A stretch of DNA of 64,000 nt from an uncultured Rhodospirillales bacterium (GTDB taxonomy: Bacteria > Pseudomonadota > Alphaproteobacteria > Acetobacterales > Acetobacteraceae), in NCBI GenBank assembly GCA_903844135.1, contig CAIMSN010000018.1, positions 1 to 64,000 on the forward strand, read 5' to 3'. This document shows positions 53,083 through 61,083 of the stretch, piece after piece. The notes under the pieces were generated by a model. That model was not told the DNA's origin, made no database searches, and saw only the letters and a list, made by a program, of their open reading frames with translations. Each line of letters begins with the position of its first letter. The stretch's first letter is position 1. The translations under genes were made by a program, and so were the position numbers.

Positions 53083-54216
53083 TCATGACTCCGGTGGCAG
53101 CAGCGCCAGCCGGGCCGGCGGCAGGACCAGACGCAGGCTCGTGCCGGGCGCCGGCGCCGGACCGCCGTCGCGCCGCAGATCGGCGAGGATCGCCGTGCCG
53201 TCGGACAGACGGGCTTCCAGCCGGTGGCGGCCGCCCTGGAACAGGCAGCGCTCGAGCGTCGCCGACACCACGTTGGCGGTCTCACCGGGATCGGCGAGCG
53301 CCACGTTTTCGGGTCGGATCGCGAGCAGGCACCCCGCCCTCTCGGATGTCACCCGGGCCGCGCCGCCGGGAGCGTCTGGGAGCGCCAGCCGCTCGCCGGA
53401 GCCGGCCAGCCGCACGCCGCCCGCCTCCGCCTTGGCCGGCAGGAGATTGGTGGCGCCGAGGAACCGCGCGACGAACGCGGTGCGGGGCCGGTCGTAGAGG
53501 ATCTCCGGCCGGTCGATCTGCACGATCCTGCCGCGATGCATCACCGCGATCCGGTCCGACATCGACAGCGCCTCGTCCTGGTCGTGGGTGACCAGCAGGA
53601 AGCTGCTGCCGAGGCGGCGTTGCAGCGCCCGGAGTTCGGCCTGCATCTGCTGGCGCAGTTGCGCGTCGAGGGCGGAGAGCGGCTCGTCGAGCAGCAGGAG
53701 GTCCGGCTGCCTGGCGAGCGCCCGCGCCAGCGCCACGCGCTGCCTCTGGCCGCCGGACAGAGTCGCGGGACGGACGCCGGCCTGCGCCGACAGGCCGACC
53801 AGCGCCAGCATCTCCGTCACCCTGCGATCGATCTCCGCCCGCTTCCGGCGCTGCGTCGACAGGCCGAACCCGACATTGCCGGCGACCGAGAGATGCGGGA
53901 AGAGCGCGTAGTCCTGGAACACGGTGTTGACCGGACGGCGATGGGCGGGATCGGCGGTGATGTCGCGGCCACCGAGCAGGATGCGCCCGGCGCTCGGCTG
54001 TTCCAGTCCGGCGATCATGCGCAGCGTGCTGGTCTTGCCGCAGCCGGACGGGCCGAGCAGCGACAGGAATTCGCCCTGGTGCAGCGACAGATCGAGGTCG
54101 CGCACCACCGGCGCGGCGTTGCCGTAGCTCTTGGCGAGCCCGATCAGGCGCAACAGAGGCGCCGGTTCCTCAGCCGGCCGATCCGACGGAAGCGAGGGCC
54201 GTACGCAGGTCAGCAA
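53083..54216 (-). CDS. potA: Spermidine/putrescine-type ABC transporter ATP-binding protein
   Basis: 377 aa with a TTG start at 54216; TTG 54153 is an alternative closer to the conserved part. ABC domain: Walker A LLGPSGCGKTSTLRMIAGLE, signature LSGGQRQRVALARALA, Walker B LLLDEPLSALDAQLR and the H-loop in LVTHDQDEALSMSDRI. A C-terminal TOBE-like regulatory domain includes LLAIRPENVALADPG. It is divergent from potBCD, separated by 234 bp, and should energise that permease. Its stop lies 54 bp upstream of the TonB receptor start; the two may be cotranscribed. Confidence 0.9.
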   Translation of the reverse strand: MLTCVRPSLPSDRPAEEPAPLLRLIGLAKSYGNAAPVVRDLDLSLHQGEFLSLLGPSGCGKTSTLRMIAGLEQPSAGRILLGGRDITADPAHRRPVNTVFQDYALFPHLSVAGNVGFGLSTQRRKRAEIDRRVTEMLALVGLSAQAGVRPATLSGGQRQRVALARALARQPDLLLLDEPLSALDAQLRQQMQAELRALQRRLGSSFLLVTHDQDEALSMSDRIAVMHRGRIVQIDRPEILYDRPRTAFVARFLGATNLLPAKAEAGGVRLAGSGERLALPDAPGGAARVTSERAGCLLAIRPENVALADPGETANVVSATLERCLFQGGRHRLEARLSDGTAILADLRRDGGPAPAPGTSLRLVLPPARLALLPPES

Positions 54217-54377
54217 GTCGACGCCCGCACGATCAGTCGCGACGACACTGCCCGGATTCCGGTCTGCCTCTGCCTACGAAACGATCCATCGCATCGCGCT
54301 CCCGCCGGTCATGTCGCATTCAACACGACATCGACACGAATTTTGCAAGTTTCGGGCCAGCTTCCGGCATTCGCGCT

Positions 54378-54410
54378 GGGCAATCGCGCCGGGCAATCGT
54401 TTTGGGCAAC
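54378..54410 (+). repeat. Three 13-bp-spaced direct repeats in the potA-potB promoter region
   Basis: GGGCAATC, GGGCAATC and GGGCAAC start at 54378, 54391 and 54404, exactly 13 bp apart (the units are GGGCAATCGCGCC and GGGCAATCGTTTT). They lie between the divergent starts of potA and potB, so they could be a regulator site; duplication of filler DNA is the other reading. Confidence 0.45.
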
Positions 54411-54450
54411 AAAGCTGTTGTCACGTCTCGTTTCGGGCTCCTATCCTTCC

Positions 54451-55368
54451 TTGGGCACGGCTTTGGCGCAATGGAGACGGACGATCGATCGGGGCGAGAC
54501 ACAGGCAGGCGCCCGCGAGATCGATCGCCTCGGCACCATTCCCGCGGCGCTGATCGGCGTGTTCGGGGTCGGTCTGGCGATCCCGCTGATCGCCTGGCTC
54601 AGCCTGCGCGGCGAGGGCGGGGCGATGTTCGGTCATGGCTACGCGCTCGACAATTATCGTGCGCTCTGGGCGCCGCTCTATGCCAAGGTGCTGTGCCGCT
54701 CGCTGCTGATCGCCGGCGCCACCGGCGCGCTGACGGTGGGTCTCGCCTATCCGGTCGCAGGATTCCTGGCGTTCCATGCCGGGACCAGACGCACCCTGCT
54801 GCTCACTCTCGTCACGCTGCCGTTCTGGACCAGCTATCTGCTGCGCGTGTTCGCCTGGAAGGCGATCCTGGGTTATCGCGGCGTGATCAACACCGTGCTG
54901 GTGTCGATGCATGTCGTCTCGGCGCCGCTGCACGGGTTGCTGTATCGGCCGCCGGCGGTGCTCATCACGCTGTCGCATGCCTATGCGGCGTTCGCGGTGC
55001 TGCCGATCTACGTCGCGCTCCGGGCGATCGATCCGGGTCTGATCGAGGCCGCGCGGGATCTCGGCGCGGCGCCGGTGACGCTCTTCACCAGGATCGTGCT
55101 GCCTTTGTCGCTGCCCGGGATCGTCGCGGCGTTCGTCACCGTATTCATCCCGACGTTCGGCGACTATACCGCGCCGGCGCTGGTCGGCGGCCTGTCGAGC
55201 ACCATGATCGGCAGCCTGATCGAGGCGCAGTTCGACAGCGTCGCCGACTGGCCGTTCGGCGCCGCCCTGGCGATGCTGGTGGTGCTGGTGATCGCTCTCG
55301 TGCTGCTGCTGCCGGCGCTGCTGGCCAGGTGGATCGCCAGGCGCGCGGCAATGTCGGGGCGCGCATGA
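54451..55368 (+). CDS. potB: Polyamine-type ABC transporter permease, PotB-like
   Basis: About 305 aa. No in-frame ATG exists before the first membrane helix, so the start is probably TTG (54451 or 54463) and remains uncertain. Membrane helices begin at PAALIGVFGVGLAIPLIAWL; six are expected. The ABC coupling (EAA) segment reads EAARDLGAAPVTLFTRIVLPLSLPGI, and FIPTFGDYTAPALVGG is typical of PotB. Preceded by a nitrogen- or amine-responsive-looking region of direct repeats. The stop overlaps potC (ATGA). Confidence 0.83.
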   Translation: MGTALAQWRRTIDRGETQAGAREIDRLGTIPAALIGVFGVGLAIPLIAWLSLRGEGGAMFGHGYALDNYRALWAPLYAKVLCRSLLIAGATGALTVGLAYPVAGFLAFHAGTRRTLLLTLVTLPFWTSYLLRVFAWKAILGYRGVINTVLVSMHVVSAPLHGLLYRPPAVLITLSHAYAAFAVLPIYVALRAIDPGLIEAARDLGAAPVTLFTRIVLPLSLPGIVAAFVTVFIPTFGDYTAPALVGGLSSTMIGSLIEAQFDSVADWPFGAALAMLVVLVIALVLLLPALLARWIARRAAMSGRA

Positions 55369-56159
55369 ACCGGAGCGGCGCCACCAGCCGCGTGCTTGGT
55401 CTGTATACAGGCTCGTTCATCGTCTTCCTGTATGCGCCGGTGCTGCTGCTGCCGGTGTTCTCGTTCAGCGCCTCGCCCTATGCGGCGCTGCCGATCACCG
55501 GGCCGACGCTGCACTGGTATGCGCTGCTGCTGCACGATCCGGCGGTCGGTGCGGCGCTCGGCGCCAGCCTCGGCGTGGCGCTGTGCGCAGCGCCGATCGC
55601 CAGCCTGGCCGGACTGCTCGCCGCGCATGCGCTGGTCAGGCGGCGCGGCATCGCCGCCGGGCCGGTCGCGGCGCTGTCGCTGGCGCCGCTGCTGATCCCC
55701 GGCGTGGTGCTGGGGGTGGCAATGCTGATGACCGCGCAGCTAGCGGGGGTGGCGCCGTCGCTGGCGCTGGTCGCCGCCGGCCATGTGGTGCTGTGCCTGC
55801 CGCTGTGCCTGATCATCCTGCGCAACCATTTCCGCGCCACCCCGCGCTCGGTCGAGGAGGCGGCGCTCGATCTCGGCGCCACGCCGCTGCAGGCGATGCT
55901 GCGCGTGGTGCTGCCGATGGCCGCGCCCAGCCTGCTGGCGTGCCTGGTGCTGTCGTTCACCACCTCGATGGACGAATTCGTGGTCAGCTTCTTCCTGGCC
56001 GGCAGCCGGCAGACCCTGCCGATCTTCATCTGGAACCATCTGCGCTTTCCAGCCGACCTGCCGAGAATGATGGCGCTCGGCACCATCCTGCTGACCGTGT
56101 CCAGCCTGCTGGCGCTGGCCGGCGGCCGGCTGGCCTTCGGGAGCCTGCGCCGTGCGTGA
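55365..56159 (+). CDS. potC: Polyamine-type ABC transporter permease, PotC-like
   Basis: 264 aa from MNRSGATSRVLGLYTGSFIV. Six membrane helices; the EAA segment EEAALDLGATPLQAMLRVVLPMAAPSL (around residue 165-190) contacts PotA. TTSMDEFVVSFFLAGSRQTLPIFIWN is a PotC hallmark. The ATG overlaps the potB stop, and its own stop lies inside the start of potD, so the three are strictly coupled. Confidence 0.9.
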   Translation: MNRSGATSRVLGLYTGSFIVFLYAPVLLLPVFSFSASPYAALPITGPTLHWYALLLHDPAVGAALGASLGVALCAAPIASLAGLLAAHALVRRRGIAAGPVAALSLAPLLIPGVVLGVAMLMTAQLAGVAPSLALVAAGHVVLCLPLCLIILRNHFRATPRSVEEAALDLGATPLQAMLRVVLPMAAPSLLACLVLSFTTSMDEFVVSFFLAGSRQTLPIFIWNHLRFPADLPRMMALGTILLTVSSLLALAGGRLAFGSLRRA

Positions 56160-57231
56160 GACGCCCGCTCCGCCCGGCTGCGCCAGGGGTCTGCGCGGCG
56201 CGCTCCTGCTGGCGTGCTCGCTGGGCGCGGCCGGGGCGCCGCTGCCTGGCATGGCCGCCGGCCGGCTGACGGTGATGACCTGGTCCGGCTACGAGCTGCC
56301 GCAGTTCCATCCGGACTACGACCGCACGCATCCCGAGGGCGCGACCATCGCCGTGGTCAGCAACGACGACGAGCAGTTCGCCAAGGTCCGCGCCGGCTAC
56401 CGCACCGACATCGCCCATCCCTGCATCGACCGGGTGCAGGACTGGCGCGACGCGCGTCTGATCCAGCCGATCGACACCAGCCGGATCCGCAACTGGGACC
56501 GGCTGTTCCCGATCCTGCGCCAGATCCCCGGGGTGGTCGCCGACGGCAAGGTCTGGATGCTGCCCTGGGACTGGGCCAACACCTCGATCACCTACCGCAC
56601 CGACCTGGTCGCCGGCCATCCGGATAGCTGGACGCTGCTGTGGGACCCGAAATACGAGGCCCGCACGGCGATGATCGATGCGGTGCACGATGCGTGGCTG
56701 GTCGCCGCCCTGGTGGCGAAGGTCGATCCGTTCGACGAAAGCTCGGCCGACATCGCCAGGACCGCGGAGGTGCTGCGCCGTCAGGTCGCGCTGGCCAGCT
56801 TCTATAGCGCCGACATGACCACGCTCGAACAGTCGCTGGCGAGCGGCGAGCTGGTCGCGGCGATGACCTGGAACAGCGCCTACGTGGAGCTGCGCAAGCA
56901 GGGGATTCCGGTCGCCTTTATGCGGCCGAAGGAGGGCATGCTGACCTGGGTCTGCGGGCTGGTACTGATGCGCGACAGCCGGCATGTCGATCTGGCCTAC
57001 GATTTCTTCAATGCGATGGAGACCGAGGCGGCCGGCGTGGCACTGATCCGGGCCTATGGCTACGGCGTCGCCAACAGCGACTCCTTCGCCGCCGTGCCGG
57101 AGGCGGAGCGCGACGCCCTGGCGCTGCCGCGCGATCCGCAGCATGAATTGCGCGACACCATCCTCGTCAGGCCGATGCGCGACCGCGCCAGGATCGCCGC
57201 GACCTACGCAACCGTGAAGGCCGGCGGCTGA
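56152..57231 (+). CDS. potD: Polyamine-type periplasmic binding protein, PotD/F-like
   Basis: 359 aa with GTG start at 56152, overlapping potC by 8 nt. A signal peptide (LRGALLLACSLGAAGAPLPGMAAG) is followed by LTVMTWSGYELPQFHPDYD and SNDDEQFAKVRAGYRTDIAHP, characteristic of spermidine/putrescine-binding proteins. PWDWANTSITYRTDLV and MTWNSAYVELRKQG are also seen. Periplasmic; captures the substrate for PotBCA. Ligand by homology is a polyamine; because it lies directly in front of an amine dehydrogenase operon it may bind another amine. The stop shares one base with the mauB start (TGATG). Confidence 0.88.
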   Translation: MRETPAPPGCARGLRGALLLACSLGAAGAPLPGMAAGRLTVMTWSGYELPQFHPDYDRTHPEGATIAVVSNDDEQFAKVRAGYRTDIAHPCIDRVQDWRDARLIQPIDTSRIRNWDRLFPILRQIPGVVADGKVWMLPWDWANTSITYRTDLVAGHPDSWTLLWDPKYEARTAMIDAVHDAWLVAALVAKVDPFDESSADIARTAEVLRRQVALASFYSADMTTLEQSLASGELVAAMTWNSAYVELRKQGIPVAFMRPKEGMLTWVCGLVLMRDSRHVDLAYDFFNAMETEAAGVALIRAYGYGVANSDSFAAVPEAERDALALPRDPQHELRDTILVRPMRDRARIAATYATVKAGG

Positions 57232-58424
57232 TGACCGATTCACCTTCGAGGCGCCGCCTTGTCGCTTTGGCCGCGACCCTGCTGGTCGCGTCGGGCCAGG
57301 CGGGTGCCGCGGAACCGGACCCGATCCCGCAGACCGAGCAGAGCGACGTGCTCACCCTGCCGCCGCCCGGCCCGCATCGGCTGCTGGTCACGGATGCGGT
57401 GTACAACCACGCCAAGGACGGCCGCGCCTATCTGGTCGACGGCGACAGCGCGCGCATGCTCGGCATGATGCCGGCCGCCTACAACGCCAACATCGTCGCC
57501 GATCCGAAGGGCGGCCATTACTACGTCGCCGAAACCATCTGGACCCGCGGCAATCGCGGCACGCGGCAGGACCTGCTGTCGATCTATGACGCCCATACGC
57601 TGGCGCTGTCCGACGAGATCTCCCTGCCCGGCCGCGCCCTCATCACCACCAAGCGCCAGGACGCCGACATCAGCGCCGACGGGCACTGGGTCTATGTCTA
57701 CAACATGACGCCGAGCAATTCGGTGATCATGGTCGATACGATCACCAAGAAGGTCGTCGCTTCCGTGCCGGTGCCGGGTTGCGGGCTGGCGTTCGCCTGG
57801 GGCGATCACGGCTTCGCGTCGCTCTGCGCCAACGGCGCGCTGGCCAGCGTCGACGTCGCCGATCCGGCGCACCCCAAGCTGGTGCGCGGCAAGCCGTTCT
57901 TCGCCCCGGAGAAGGACCCGGTGTTCGAGCAGAGCCCGACCGACCGGGCGACCGGCCGGACCTTCTTCATCTCCTATGGCGGGATGGTCACGCCGGCGAC
58001 GCTCGGCCCGACGCCGACGCTGGAGGCGCCCTGGTCGATCAACGAGGCGGCGAAACAGGCGCGGGCGCCGGGCGGCGACACGCCGTTCGCGGTCGCCTGG
58101 CGTCCGGGCGGCTGGCAGATCGCCGCCTATCGCCACAGCGACGCGCATCTGTTCGTGCTGATGCACGAGGGCCAGTACTGGACCCACAAGGCCGACGGCA
58201 CCGAGGTGTGGGAACTCGATACCGCGACCCATGCGCTGGTGCGTCGGATCAGGCTGCCGGCCCCCTCCGACATGGTCGGCATCACCCAGGACGCGAAACC
58301 GCTGCTGATCTCCTCGTCGGACAGCGGCGCCCTGTTCCTGCTCGACCCGCAGAGCGGCGCGGTGCTGCGGCAGATCCGGAAACTCGGCGACAACCTGATC
58401 TTCGCGAGCGCGCCCGGTGAGTGA
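57231..58424 (+). CDS. mauB: Amine dehydrogenase heavy (alpha) subunit, MauB/AauB-like
   Basis: 397 aa, with signal peptide (RRRLVALAATLLVASGQAGA). The mature part is the seven-bladed propeller of the methylamine/aromatic amine dehydrogenase large subunit: LLVTDAVYNHAKDGRAYLVDGD, GHYYVAETIWTRGNRGTRQD, DADISADGHWVYVYNMTPSN and DLLTIYD-like LSIYDAHTLAL. It forms an alpha2beta2 enzyme with MauA in the periplasm. Fused to potD by TGATG overlap. Substrate is a primary amine; whether methyl-, aromatic or polyamine cannot be told. Confidence 0.92.
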   Translation: MTDSPSRRRLVALAATLLVASGQAGAAEPDPIPQTEQSDVLTLPPPGPHRLLVTDAVYNHAKDGRAYLVDGDSARMLGMMPAAYNANIVADPKGGHYYVAETIWTRGNRGTRQDLLSIYDAHTLALSDEISLPGRALITTKRQDADISADGHWVYVYNMTPSNSVIMVDTITKKVVASVPVPGCGLAFAWGDHGFASLCANGALASVDVADPAHPKLVRGKPFFAPEKDPVFEQSPTDRATGRTFFISYGGMVTPATLGPTPTLEAPWSINEAAKQARAPGGDTPFAVAWRPGGWQIAAYRHSDAHLFVLMHEGQYWTHKADGTEVWELDTATHALVRRIRLPAPSDMVGITQDAKPLLISSSDSGALFLLDPQSGAVLRQIRKLGDNLIFASAPGE

Positions 58425-58959
58425 GGTCCTCGCCGGCGCGGCGATCGCGACGATGGCGCGCACCATGCTGGCGCTGGTGTTCCTGCAGGGCTGCGCGGTC
58501 AAGGTCGGCGACCCGGCCAGGCTGGCCGGCACCATCGCCGATTACCGGCTGCTGCCGGCAGGGCTGGCGTGGCCGGCGGCGTGGCTGCTGCTGGCGGCGG
58601 AAGCGGTGACGGGGGCGCTGCTGCTCGCAGCCTGCGCGGCGCCGGCCAGGCTGGCGCCGCAGGCCGCCGCGATCGCCGCCATGCTGCTGGCCCTGTTCGT
58701 GACGGCGATGGCGATCAATCTGCGGCGCGGACGGCGACATATCAGTTGCGGCTGCCATGCGCGACCGACGCCGCTCTCCTGGCGCCAGGTCTGGTTCAAT
58801 GTCGGGTTGCTGCTTGCGGTGCCGCTGGCGGCGCTGAAGACCGCGCCGCTTGACGCGCTGCTGTCGGCGCAGGCCGTGTTCGGCGGCCTGCTGTGCTGGG
58901 CGATGGTCCAGACAGGCGCGATGCTGCTGCTGTCGCGCCCGGTGGTCTCCGTCCGATGA
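58417..58959 (+). CDS. mauE: MauE-like membrane protein for amine dehydrogenase maturation
   Basis: 180 aa with GTG start at 58417, overlapping mauB by 8 nt. Four hydrophobic segments, with RHISCGCHARPTPLSW in the loop where MauE/DoxX-like proteins have conserved cysteines. MauE and MauD are both needed for the small subunit in known organisms, probably for disulfide formation. Inner membrane. Confidence 0.88.
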   Translation: MSEVLAGAAIATMARTMLALVFLQGCAVKVGDPARLAGTIADYRLLPAGLAWPAAWLLLAAEAVTGALLLAACAAPARLAPQAAAIAAMLLALFVTAMAINLRRGRRHISCGCHARPTPLSWRQVWFNVGLLLAVPLAALKTAPLDALLSAQAVFGGLLCWAMVQTGAMLLLSRPVVSVR

Positions 58960-59558
58960 GTGCGCTCGCCGTCTCCCAGGTGCTGTCCTGGATCGTGATC
59001 GCCGGGCTGGTGATTCTGGTCGCCGCGCTGGCGCGGCAGATCGGCCTGTTGCACGAGCGGATCGCCCCGGTCGGCGCGCTGATGACCGATACCGGGCCGG
59101 AGGTCGGCCAGACCCTGCCCCGCTTCGAGATGCGGACGCTCGACGACGCGCCGGCGATCGTCGGTGGCAGGGCGCAGGAGCCGCTGCGGCTGCTGCTGTT
59201 CGTCGCCGCCGACTGTCCGATCTGCAAGCGGGTGATCCCGCTGGCGCGGCGCGTGGCGGATGCCGAGGGCGTCGCGCTGACCCTGGTCGGCGATGGCGCG
59301 ACGGCGCCGCTGCTGGCGATGCGCGCGCGGCTCGGCCTCGAACCGGTGCATTTCGTGCACGGTCCGGAGATCGGCCTGGCGCTGCGGATCGGCAAGCTGC
59401 CTTACGCGGTGCTGGTCGACGGCGACGCGGTGATCCGCGGCAAGGGGCTGGTCAACAGCCGCGAACATCTGGAAAGCCTGCTGGTGGCCAACGAGACCGG
59501 TCACGACTCGGTCCAGTCCTACCTTCGCGAACGGGAGCGCAGCGATGCCGCCGACTAG
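58956..59558 (+). CDS. mauD: MauD-like thioredoxin-fold protein
   Basis: 200 aa from MSALAVSQVLSWIVIAGLVI, the ATG overlapping mauE (ATGA). One N-terminal membrane anchor, then a thioredoxin fold with DCPICKRVIPLARR (CxxC around residue 90) and KLPYAVLVDGD with the cis-Pro. It should form or isomerise the six disulfides of MauA. Overlaps the mauA start by 14 nt. Confidence 0.92.
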   Translation: MSALAVSQVLSWIVIAGLVILVAALARQIGLLHERIAPVGALMTDTGPEVGQTLPRFEMRTLDDAPAIVGGRAQEPLRLLLFVAADCPICKRVIPLARRVADAEGVALTLVGDGATAPLLAMRARLGLEPVHFVHGPEIGLALRIGKLPYAVLVDGDAVIRGKGLVNSREHLESLLVANETGHDSVQSYLRERERSDAAD

Positions 59559-60126
59559 ACCGCTCCAGACAAGAGGGGGCCAGGCAAGAGCGGGCCGCAC
59601 CATCGACCGCCTCTCCGAACGCGCCACCCGCCTGCTGGCCGGACGCACCTCGCGACGCGGCCTGCTGGCCAGGCTCGGCGCCTGGAGCGCGATGGCGCCG
59701 GTGCTGCCGATATTGCCGGTACGGCGCGCGCTCGCCGCGGACGCGGCGGCAAGGCCGCCGACCCCGTTCGCCGCCGCCGCCCAGGCCGGCGACGACACCA
59801 AATGCAATTACTGGCGCTACTGCGCGCTCGACGGCTATCTGTGCTCCGCCTGCGGCGGCGGCGTGCATAGCTGCCCGCCCGGCACCGAGGCCTCGCCGAC
59901 CTCCTGGATCGGCACCTGCTTCAACCCGATCGACAGCAGATCCTACCTGGTGGCCTATCGCGACTGCTGCGGCCAGGATGCCTGCGGGCAGATGAACTGC
60001 CTCGGCACCGACGGCGACACGCCCGCCTACCGGCCGCAGTCGAACAACGACATCATCTGGTGCTACGGCGCGAAGTCGCTGATGTACAACTGCTCCACGG
60101 CGGCGATCGTCGGGCTTGCCGGGTAG
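59545..60126 (+). CDS. mauA: TTQ amine dehydrogenase light (beta) subunit, MauA-like
   Basis: 193 aa. Tat signal TSRRGLLARLG (about 35-45). The mature part has 12 cysteines (six disulfides). Trp121 (in TSWIGTC) and Trp172 (in DIIWCYG) lie 51 apart, exactly as Trp57 and Trp108 of Paracoccus MauA, which form the tryptophan-tryptophylquinone cofactor. Asp140 (YRDCC) and Asp96 (ALDG) align with Asp76 and Asp32. Tyr181 aligns with Tyr119, but Ser184 takes the place of Thr122, and the loop after Trp172 is two residues shorter. Oxidises a primary amine and passes electrons to a small redox protein. Confidence 0.95.
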   Translation: MPPTRPLQTRGGQARAGRTIDRLSERATRLLAGRTSRRGLLARLGAWSAMAPVLPILPVRRALAADAAARPPTPFAAAAQAGDDTKCNYWRYCALDGYLCSACGGGVHSCPPGTEASPTSWIGTCFNPIDSRSYLVAYRDCCGQDACGQMNCLGTDGDTPAYRPQSNNDIIWCYGAKSLMYNCSTAAIVGLAG

Positions 60127-60511
60127 CGCGGGCTTGCGTCGCGCAGCGATCCTCCTCGCCGCGACGATTCCGCTCTGTGCCGCCGGTGCGGCGGATGCGG
60201 AGCCGCAGCCGATCGGCGCCGCACAGTCGGCCTATCTGATGCGGTGCGGCGGCTGCCACGGGATCGAGGGCGTATCGGTACCGGGCCTGATCCCGACCTT
60301 GCGCGGCAGGGTCGGCGCCCTGGCCGGTACCGCCAAGGGACGCGACTACATGCTGCATCTGCCCAACGTGGCGATGTCGCGGCTCGACGACGCGACCCTG
60401 GCGTCGGTGCTGAACTTCGTGGTGTTCGGTCTCGGCGGCGCCAGCACGGCGCCGGGCACACCGCCATTCACCGCGCATCAGGTGCATGCAGCGCTGCGCG
60501 ACAGCAGGTAG
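60116..60511 (+). CDS. Small periplasmic c-type cytochrome
   Basis: 131 aa with TTG start at 60116, overlapping mauA by 11 nt, or TTG at 60134. Signal peptide (RRAAILLAATIPLCAAGAADA). One haem-binding site MRCGGCHGIEG (CGGCH, about 42-48) and a Met in NVAMSRLDD as possible axial ligand. Placed where amicyanin or cytochrome c550-like acceptors occur in mau operons, it is the likely electron acceptor of the dehydrogenase. No cupredoxin gene is seen here. Confidence 0.88.
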   Translation: MPGSAGLRRAAILLAATIPLCAAGAADAEPQPIGAAQSAYLMRCGGCHGIEGVSVPGLIPTLRGRVGALAGTAKGRDYMLHLPNVAMSRLDDATLASVLNFVVFGLGGASTAPGTPPFTAHQVHAALRDSR

Positions 60512-60518
60512 CGGTCGG

Positions 60519-60989
60519 TCAGAGCGGCAGGTCGCGGTTGTTGGCGATCGATTCCATCGTCACGTACGACGTCACCGCGTCCAGCTCCACGCGGTCGATG
60601 AGCTGACGATAGATACCGTCGAACGCGTTCATGTCCTCGGCCACGATCTTCAGGATGTAGTCGTATTCCCCGGCGATCCGGTAGAAATCGATGACGTTCG
60701 GCAGGCCCATCACCGCGTCGCGGAACACCGCCAGCCAGTCGCGCGCGTGATGGCGCGTGCGCACCAAGACGAACACCGTCAGCGACAGCCCCACTTTGAC
60801 GGGATCGATCCGCAGCGTCTCGCTGGCGATCAGACCGGACTCGCGCAGGGCCCGGAGCCGCTTCCAGCACGCCGCCTGGGACAGGCCGACCCGGTCGGCG
60901 AGATCGCGCTGCGGCAGCGACGAATCTCTCTGCAGAACCCGCAAGATACGGCGGTCGGCCGTGTCTAATTTTGCAGTTTTGGTTATCAC
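60519..60989 (-). CDS. Lrp/AsnC-family transcriptional regulator
   Basis: 156 aa from GTG at 60989 (VITKTAKLDTADRRILRVLQ), chosen because the family starts just before KLD; a TTG at 61025 is the alternative. HTH: LPQRDLADRVGLSQAACWKRLRALRESGLI. RAM effector domain: SLTVFVLVRTRHHARDWLAVF with VIDFYRIAGEYDYILKIVAEDM. Usually senses an amino acid. Divergent from the class V aminotransferase across 94 bp, its likely target, and convergent with the mau operon end. Confidence 0.9.
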   Translation of the reverse strand: MITKTAKLDTADRRILRVLQRDSSLPQRDLADRVGLSQAACWKRLRALRESGLIASETLRIDPVKVGLSLTVFVLVRTRHHARDWLAVFRDAVMGLPNVIDFYRIAGEYDYILKIVAEDMNAFDGIYRQLIDRVELDAVTSYVTMESIANNRDLPL

Positions 60990-61083
60990 ATGACCACCAT
61001 TCAGCGAATTGCCGACTAAATTCAAGCATGAATCGCGCGCACCCGGCGGCTACGCTCGCCGCGACAGAGCGAGTGTTTCGACC

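Noticed and set aside
60116-60511. Small cytochrome as a MauG homologue
   Set aside because: It has a single CxxCH and about 110 mature residues; MauG has two haems and is about three times larger.
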